A program made the translations under genes and the position numbers. Of a DNA stretch of 64,000 nucleotides, positions 58,564-64,000 are shown piece by piece. Within the stretch, counting starts at the first letter, position 1. Each line of letters begins with the position of its first letter. The DNA is from CAMPKL01 sp963817465 (lineage in GTDB: Bacteria; Acidobacteriota; Terriglobia; Bryobacterales; UBA6623). The notes under the pieces are model-generated. The model saw nothing but the letters and a program-made list of their open reading frames with translations. It searched no databases and was not told the origin of the DNA. Location: positions 417,441 through 481,440 of the forward strand of contig CAWFOP010000009.1 in NCBI GenBank assembly GCA_963817465.1. Direction: 5' to 3'.

Positions 58564-61500
58564 CTAGAAATAGAACTTGACCGCAAGCTGCAGAATTCGC
58601 TTGCCGATCTTGTTGTCGGCGAAGCCGAAGTTCGAGTTGGTTTGGTTGCCCGCCGCATCGAAGTTGAGGTTCAGGTTGTTGTCTCCCGACAAGAACGTCC
58701 GCAACGGTTGGTTCAAGAAGTTGTAGGCCGAGAAACGGAACTGCAGCCGCTTGCTCTCGGTCAAATTAAAGTTCTTGAAAACCGATAAGTCGTGGTTGAT
58801 CAGCGCCGGACCCCGCAAATACGGGAAAATGGCGTCGCCGTTCGCGCCACGCCCCGGAGGCGCGAAGCAGTTTCCGTTGACGAACTGACCCTGCGCCAGA
58901 TTTTCGCTCGGGTCGCAAGTCACGAACGGCAGCGCGACCAGCGCGGGCGTGCCCGTGACCGCCGTGTCTTGGATCGGTGTTCCGTCGGTCAAAAAGCCGC
59001 TGATGTCGAACGCAGCGTCGTCGTTCGACTGCAGTTCGACGCCGGCCGACGCCGTCGTGATGCCCGAAATCTGCCAGCCGTTCGCCACGCCGCGCAGGAA
59101 CAGCGGACCGTCCTTGACCAGCCGGCCTAGCTCCCAGTTGTACGCCAACGAGAAGATATGCGTGCGGTCGAGTTCCAAGACGCCGTAGTTGGCGTCGCGG
59201 TCGATGCCGTTGGCCTGCGAGCCGCCGTTGTTACGGATGCCCAGCACCTTCGAGAACGTGTACGACGCCTGGATGTTGAAGTTGCCCGCCTGCTTGCGAA
59301 TCGAAGTCTGCAGGCCGTTGTAGTTCGAGTAGAAGTCGTTCCGGATGACGTTCACGGCGTTGTAGAGCTGGTACGGCCGGAAGTCGTTGGCGTTAGCGTC
59401 GGGCGTGTCGAGCATGGCGCCCACCGGAACGCGGTTGATGTTGCGCAGCCCGCCTCCGTTGAGCAGGTTGCGGCTGGCGTTGCCCACGTAGGCGACCGTG
59501 AACATGGCGTGCGCCGGCAGGCGCCGCGCGATCTCGAAGCTCCAGTTGTAGCTGGTGGGCTTGGAGTCGTCGTTGGGGTCGACAGTCGTGATCGCCGTGC
59601 GGCCAATGGTGGCGGGCTCGAGGTTGTCGACGTCCCGCATGTACCCCGGCGCGCCGGTGTTCGTGTTGCGTTGTCCGGCGGCCACGGCGAACGAGCCGGC
59701 GCAGCAGGTCGGCGTGTTGTAGCGGAACACGCCGAGGCCCCCGCGCAGGACCGTCTTGCCGCCGCCTAGATCCCAGGCGAAGCCCAGCCGCGGCTGCACG
59801 AATAGGCTGCGCGTCGGGAAGCCTCCCAAGGGCACGGAGGAGTCGATGCCGTGGTAGCGGAAGCCGGACAAGTCGGCGAACTCGGCGTTGGGGTCGTAGG
59901 CGTTCGTGTCAAAGATTCCGAATCCGAGGGCAAGGCCGGTCGAGTCGCGCCAAGGCTCCAAGCGGCTCAAGCGCACGCCGTACTCGAGCGTGAATGTGGG
60001 CGTCAATTTCCAGGAATCCTGCAGGTAGCCCTCCCAGACGTTGTAGAGCTGGTTCTGCTCGGCGTTGATGTTGTTCTCCAGATAGCGCTGGTAAATGCCG
60101 AGCATCAGGTCGGAGTAGCCGTTGCCGCTCGAGAGCCCGTGGTTGGGGCGGATCTGATAGCGGCCCTGCGACTCGCCGGAGTCGGGCTGGTCCTGGCGAA
60201 TCTGTTGCCAGTAGAAGCCGAACTTCATCGAGTGGCTGCCCTTGAACCAGCTCAGGTTGTCGCTAGTCGAGGTGAGCCACTTGGTCGCGTTGTAGATCGG
60301 GTCGAAGCCGCCGCGATTGTAGACGCGCGCGGTGTTGGGATCCATGAAGAGGTTCGGAACCTGCGTGACGCCGTTGTCGTAGATGCCCTCCACCGGCAGA
60401 CCGATGGCGGAGCGTGAGGCGGCGTCGGGATCGTCGAGCCGATTCGGGAAGTTGACGAACGTGAAGCCGAAGATGAACTCGTTGGTCATCGTCGGGCTGA
60501 AGGTGTTGATCAAGCTGGCCGAGATGGACTGCGAAACGTTGTCGCCGACCACGTTGGTGGGATAAGGCACCGACGCGCCGTTGCGGCCCCACAGTTGAAC
60601 CGGGAAGTTCTGGGTTTCCTTCTGGCGGTTGTAGCGGACGAACAGACGTGTGTAGTCGCTGATGTTGAGGTCGACGCGCGTGTTCCACTGGTACATCGGC
60701 TGATCGAGCGTCAGAGCCTCGACGTAGTTGAAGCCCGCGTTTGAACCGGGCTGGACGTTCGGCTCCGGAAGCAGGTTTTCCAGCGCCTGGCCTCGCTGAT
60801 CTAGACGTGTGGTCGGGATTCGATTGTTGGGGAAGGCTTCGCCCGTGTCAGGGTCGATCGGCGACATGCGTGCTTCGTTCGTACGCAGCGAAGAGATGTA
60901 CGCCGTGTTCGAAAAGTCGCCCTGGACCATGTTCGAATCGGGAACGACCGCGTTCAACACGCCGGTGTCGATGACTTGGTCGTAGTACTCGAATCCCGTG
61001 AAGAAAAACAGCTTCGTCTTGTCTTCGTTGAAGCCTTTCCAAGAGACGGGGCCCCCGATGTTGCCGCCCGGATACTTGTACTTGTTCTTCGGCCGTTCTT
61101 GGCCCGCGCGGTTGAGCCGCCAATCGTTGGCGTTGAGGCGATAGTCGCGCATGTAGTAGTAGAGTCCGCCGTGGTACTCCTGTCCGCCGCCCTTGGTGAC
61201 GGCGTTCATCACCACCGGTCCCTTGGCGTGCTCGGCCGAGTAGGTGCCGGTCAGCACCTTAAATTCCTGCATCATGTCGATATTCGGGTTGACGGGCGTA
61301 GCGCAGTTGCAGCCGGGATCGGCCGTGTTCGCCCCGTCGGTGACGATGTCCATGGCGTTGCCGCGTTGGCCGTTGGCCGAGAAATATCCCAGCGCGGACT
61401 GCCGGCCGCCGTCGCCGTTGCCGTTGATGCCGATGTTTTCGCCGTTGAACCCGGGCTCGTTCACCAAGCCGGATCCGGTCGGCGCCATACCGGGAATGAT

Positions 61501-62016
61501 CTTGATGAATTCCGCGGCCGAACGCCCGATCACAGCTAGATTTTGCAGTTGTTCCGCGGTGACCGTCGTCGATTGTTCGCCGGAGTCCACCGGCGTCACC
61601 GTATCCATTTCACCTGTCACGGTAACGGTCTCCGTGGTCGACCCGACCTGTAGGATGAGATCGGACAGGTTGCGCTTGTCTCCCGTGCCGAAGATTACGT
61701 TCGTGCGTTCCAGAACCGAGAATCCCTCCGCGGTGACGCGAACCGTATAGGCGCCCGCGGGAATCGCGGCGATGGTGAAGTAGCCTTGAGAGTTGGTCTG
61801 CGAACGCCGCTGGGTTCCGGAAGCGTTGTCGCTGAGCACGACCTCGGCCGCCGGAATGACGGCGCCGGAGGCGTCTTGCACGGTGCCGGTCAACGTGCCG
61901 GTAAGTTGCTGCGCGCCCGCAGGCTGCGCAACGAAAAAGAAAAGCGCGGACAAAAGCGCTGCGACGGCAAGCCCGACCGTCTTCAAAGGCCTACGCGGCC
62001 TCGAATCAATTTGCAT
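58564..62016 (-). CDS. Oar-like TonB-dependent receptor (copy 2)
   Basis: 1150 residues. ATG 62016 is preceded by AGGGG at about 7 bases. Signal peptide (TVGLAVAALLSALFFFVAQPAGAQQ), carboxypeptidase-regulatory-like domain (about 35-118; GTVQDASGAVIPAAEVVLSD, GYFTIAAIPAGAYTVRVTAEGF), plug (about 130-300; SAAEFIKIIPGMAPTGSG) and a barrel ending in LAVKFYF. Long stretches of the plug and barrel are identical to copy 1 (for instance NAMDIVTDGANTADPGCNCA), while extracellular-loop segments differ, as expected after duplication and specialisation. Divergent from the malectin-type regulator gene at 62358. Confidence 0.93.
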   Translation of the reverse strand: MQIDSRPRRPLKTVGLAVAALLSALFFFVAQPAGAQQLTGTLTGTVQDASGAVIPAAEVVLSDNASGTQRRSQTNSQGYFTIAAIPAGAYTVRVTAEGFSVLERTNVIFGTGDKRNLSDLILQVGSTTETVTVTGEMDTVTPVDSGEQSTTVTAEQLQNLAVIGRSAAEFIKIIPGMAPTGSGLVNEPGFNGENIGINGNGDGGRQSALGYFSANGQRGNAMDIVTDGANTADPGCNCATPVNPNIDMMQEFKVLTGTYSAEHAKGPVVMNAVTKGGGQEYHGGLYYYMRDYRLNANDWRLNRAGQERPKNKYKYPGGNIGGPVSWKGFNEDKTKLFFFTGFEYYDQVIDTGVLNAVVPDSNMVQGDFSNTAYISSLRTNEARMSPIDPDTGEAFPNNRIPTTRLDQRGQALENLLPEPNVQPGSNAGFNYVEALTLDQPMYQWNTRVDLNISDYTRLFVRYNRQKETQNFPVQLWGRNGASVPYPTNVVGDNVSQSISASLINTFSPTMTNEFIFGFTFVNFPNRLDDPDAASRSAIGLPVEGIYDNGVTQVPNLFMDPNTARVYNRGGFDPIYNATKWLTSTSDNLSWFKGSHSMKFGFYWQQIRQDQPDSGESQGRYQIRPNHGLSSGNGYSDLMLGIYQRYLENNINAEQNQLYNVWEGYLQDSWKLTPTFTLEYGVRLSRLEPWRDSTGLALGFGIFDTNAYDPNAEFADLSGFRYHGIDSSVPLGGFPTRSLFVQPRLGFAWDLGGGKTVLRGGLGVFRYNTPTCCAGSFAVAAGQRNTNTGAPGYMRDVDNLEPATIGRTAITTVDPNDDSKPTSYNWSFEIARRLPAHAMFTVAYVGNASRNLLNGGGLRNINRVPVGAMLDTPDANANDFRPYQLYNAVNVIRNDFYSNYNGLQTSIRKQAGNFNIQASYTFSKVLGIRNNGGSQANGIDRDANYGVLELDRTHIFSLAYNWELGRLVKDGPLFLRGVANGWQISGITTASAGVELQSNDDAAFDISGFLTDGTPIQDTAVTGTPALVALPFVTCDPSENLAQGQFVNGNCFAPPGRGANGDAIFPYLRGPALINHDLSVFKNFNLTESKRLQFRFSAYNFLNQPLRTFLSGDNNLNLNFDAAGNQTNSNFGFADNKIGKRILQLAVKFYF

Positions 62017-62357
62017 GCGATTACCCCTGATCTTGCGATTCTAAGCAGTCTGTTAATTCGTGCCTACCTGCCTTGGATAGGCGGCGTTTACCCCTAATAT
62101 TCCGAAGGGAGATCGCGGAAATAGGGCGACCCATCGCAATTCAGCTTTCGCCGAACCGGATTCCTTCGAGGCTAGCCTCGCAACTCGCGGCCTCCAATTC
62201 AAGGTTACCGGCGGTTACCCCGGCGTTATCATTCGCCTAAGTGGTTGTCAGGGCTACACTTCTGTCTCCCGGAGGCCCGTTAAGTTACCTGTAGAAAACT
62301 CACCTCGGGATGCTAGAATGTCCGCCGGAGGCGGGTGCCAAGGGGTCAAGGGTTTGA
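62017..62357. other. divergent promoter region, receptor copy 2 / regulator
   Basis: 341 bases without a gene. It holds phased GTTACC-type repeats (62203-62230; another GTTACC at 62284), a TAGAAT -10-like hexamer for the regulator on the plus strand (62314-62319) and TAGAAT on the minus strand about 25 bases before the receptor start. No convincing -35 boxes, which would suit activator-dependent promoters. Confidence 0.5.
62203..62230 (+). promoter_or_regulatory. helically phased direct repeats, candidate operator
   Basis: GGTTACC occurs at 62203-62209 and 62213-62219, exactly 10 bases apart, with a degenerate third copy CGTTATC at 62224-62230. One turn of spacing places the half-sites on the same DNA face, as for winged-helix regulators that bind as head-to-tail dimers. 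It lies between the receptor and the regulator genes. Confidence 0.45.
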
Positions 62358-63854
62358 GTGAAAATGGAGAGAGTCTCTCAACGGCAGGACGACTCCTTCG
62401 AGCTCGCGCGCCGCGATCTCGAAGCGGTGCTCTCGTCTGAAACCTTTAGGCGTACGCCGCGACTGCGGCAATTTCTTCGATTCGTCTGCGAGAGGCGCTT
62501 TGACGGTCGGCTCGACGAAATTCGCGAATACAACATCGCCGTCGACGCCCTCGAACGGCCGTCGACCTTCGACCACACACGCGACGCGATCGTGCGTGTC
62601 GAGGCCTATCGGCTGCGCAAACGTCTAGCGGAATACTACAAGACCGAAGGGCGCGACAGGCCGGTTCGAATCGACGTCCCCGCCGGCGGCTACATACCCG
62701 AGTTCGTCGAGATCGGCCCTACGGCCGCCTCATCGGGGCTCGCGTCCGGCCCCGCGAACGCGAACACCCGCCTCTTGCCGGCCAAGTGGTTGGTCCCGAC
62801 GGCTCTGCTCGCGATCGCTTCGATCGCCGCTTCGATCGCCGTCGCCGTGCGTCACACTGATTCCTTCAGCGAACGCTTGTCCGTTGAACCGCAGGGCGAA
62901 GTCGCCGTCGTCAGGATCCTTGCGGGACGCGATTCCGGCGGGATTCAGGTCGACCCCTACGGCCGCCGCTGGATCGCCGAACCCAACGTCGAAGGCGGCA
63001 AGGCCGTTCGCCTCGGCGTTCAGCCCGCCATCGCATACGACTGGGATTCCATCATCTATGAGTCAAGCCGGCAGGGAGAGTTCGAATACGCCATACCTCT
63101 GGACCCCGGCACGTATGAGGCGACGCTGTACTTCACCGAAGCCGAAGACAGCGACATCGCCCGCAAGCGACGCTTCGATGTCATTGCGAACGGACGCTCA
63201 TGGCTTGCCGACTTCAATATTCTGGAAGACGCCGGCGGACCGCTCACAGCGTCGATCAAGCGCTTTGCGGATGTCAGCCCTGGGTCCGACGGCGTTCTGC
63301 GCCTACGGTTTCACCCGCGGGCTGGAGCCGCCTTGCTCAACGGGATCGAGATCGTGAAGGCCCCCGAGGGCGGTCTAAGTCCGATCCGCATCCTCGCCGC
63401 CCGCGACTCGCCTCACTACGACGAGAAGCGGCACAACGCCTTTTGGAGCGCTGACCGCTTCGTCGAGGGCGGCACGCGCGTGCAGCGTCGCCGCCTGGTC
63501 AGCGGCGCGGAAAACGCCAACATTTTCGCCGGCGAACGCTGGGGCGACTTCCAGTATCGTTTGCCGGTCGTTCCAGGCCGGTATCGACTGACCCTGTACA
63601 TGGCGGAGCGCTGGTTCGGCAAGGACGTGGACGGACAAGAGCGGCAGGGCGCTCGTATTTTCGACATCTATTGCAACGGCGCGCCGTTGATCGAAAACTT
63701 CGATCTGCTCGGCGCCGCGGGAGGGGCCTGCAAACCGTATCAGTTGACCTTCGACGATATCCGGCCCAACACACGCGGCTACATCAATCTCGAGTTCAAA
63801 CCCGTCCAGAACTACGCAATGCTGAACGCTCTGGAGTTGATTCCGGCCAAATGA
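62358..63854 (+). CDS. membrane-spanning regulator: DNA-binding-like domain, one TM helix, two malectin-like domains
   Basis: 498 residues from GTG 62358 (AAGGG 5 bases upstream); ATG 62364 is the alternative. Residues about 12-115 form the conserved helical/winged-helix-like module often fused to sensors in Solibacter (FRRTPRLRQFLRFVCERR, REYNIAVDALERPSTFD, RDAIVRVEAYRLRKRLAEYY, ending IDVPAGGYIPEF, comparable to the wing of OmpR-type domains). One membrane helix (WLVPTALLAIASIAASIAVAV, 143-165). Two malectin-like domains follow (about 180-325 and 330-497), each with an Asp-rich start and the NGxxxLxDFxI / NGxPLIENFD turn and a final LNxxEIxxA/LNALELIPA strand. It is probably a one-component transmembrane regulator that senses a saccharide in the periplasm (inference). 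Confidence 0.75.
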   Translation: MKMERVSQRQDDSFELARRDLEAVLSSETFRRTPRLRQFLRFVCERRFDGRLDEIREYNIAVDALERPSTFDHTRDAIVRVEAYRLRKRLAEYYKTEGRDRPVRIDVPAGGYIPEFVEIGPTAASSGLASGPANANTRLLPAKWLVPTALLAIASIAASIAVAVRHTDSFSERLSVEPQGEVAVVRILAGRDSGGIQVDPYGRRWIAEPNVEGGKAVRLGVQPAIAYDWDSIIYESSRQGEFEYAIPLDPGTYEATLYFTEAEDSDIARKRRFDVIANGRSWLADFNILEDAGGPLTASIKRFADVSPGSDGVLRLRFHPRAGAALLNGIEIVKAPEGGLSPIRILAARDSPHYDEKRHNAFWSADRFVEGGTRVQRRRLVSGAENANIFAGERWGDFQYRLPVVPGRYRLTLYMAERWFGKDVDGQERQGARIFDIYCNGAPLIENFDLLGAAGGACKPYQLTFDDIRPNTRGYINLEFKPVQNYAMLNALELIPAK

Positions 63855-64000
63855 CCCTGCGTGTGTCCACGCCTAGCACCTCGACGAACGATCGCGTCTC
63901 TTGACCCGTCGCCGCTGCGGTCGTCCAGAGATTCAGACGAAGGAATTGCGTTTTACTCTCGTTCAGTTCCTACCGTTCCGAAAGCACGTGGTTGTGGAAC
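63855..64000 (+). other. window end
   Basis: 146 bases after the regulator's stop; no feature recognised. Confidence 0.4.

Overview
The window looks like a high-GC chromosome segment from an Acidobacteriota, most likely a Bryobacterales/Solibacter-type organism. That assignment is an inference from gene content: two tandem Oar-like TonB-dependent receptors with a carboxypeptidase-regulatory N-terminal domain, a TPR protein followed by an FG-GAP/ASPIC-UnbV protein, a winged-helix regulator fused to a TolB-like propeller, and a beta-helix protein ending in the C-terminal domain that is common in Solibacter. A complete rRNA operon (16S, tRNA-Ala, tRNA-Ile, 23S, 5S) lies on the minus strand at 5.1-10.5 kb and would allow a firm placement.

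Layout. 0-5 kb: the end of a surface-polysaccharide cluster (glycosyltransferase, O-antigen ligase, secreted beta-helix protein, hexapeptide acyltransferase). 5.1-10.9 kb: rRNA operon with promoter, boxA-like motifs, processing stem and terminator. 11-15 kb: dprA-topA. 15-31 kb: mixed metabolism and envelope genes (broken fatty-acid hydroxylase, PqaA-like protein, stand-alone LigD polymerase domain, cardiolipin synthase, MsrA, CE15-like esterase, deoC, sugar isomerase, secreted proteins of unknown role, a two-domain glycosyltransferase). 31-45 kb: Tat-exported cupin, broken M14 peptidase, PhoD-like phosphatase, methyltransferase, GT-C transferase, solute-binding-like protein, tRNA-Val, GMC oxidoreductase, SDR, and a TPR / O-antigen-ligase-like pair. 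45.1-52 kb: tRNA-Gln followed directly by a tyrosine recombinase, an excisionase-like HTH protein, an unknown protein and several decayed genes, which I read as a degraded tRNA-targeted integrative element. 52-64 kb: an outer-membrane uptake locus made of TPR + FG-GAP/ASPIC genes, two TonB receptors, and a divergent membrane-spanning regulator with two malectin-like domains.

The most interesting unit is the last one. A DNA-binding domain, one membrane helix and two malectin-like (carbohydrate-binding fold) domains are encoded back-to-back with a TonB receptor, and the shared intergenic region carries helically phased GTTACC-type repeats. It reads as a possible one-component transmembrane regulator that senses a periplasmic ligand and controls its own uptake receptor.

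A caution on quality: several genes carry frameshifts, many beside short G/C/A runs. Two clusters have about four shifts in about 300 bp (15.8-16.1 and 32.26-32.56 kb). Long genes such as topA, both TonB receptors and the 785-residue glycosyltransferase are intact. Base-calling errors or real decay could both explain this and should be resolved before the broken genes are interpreted.
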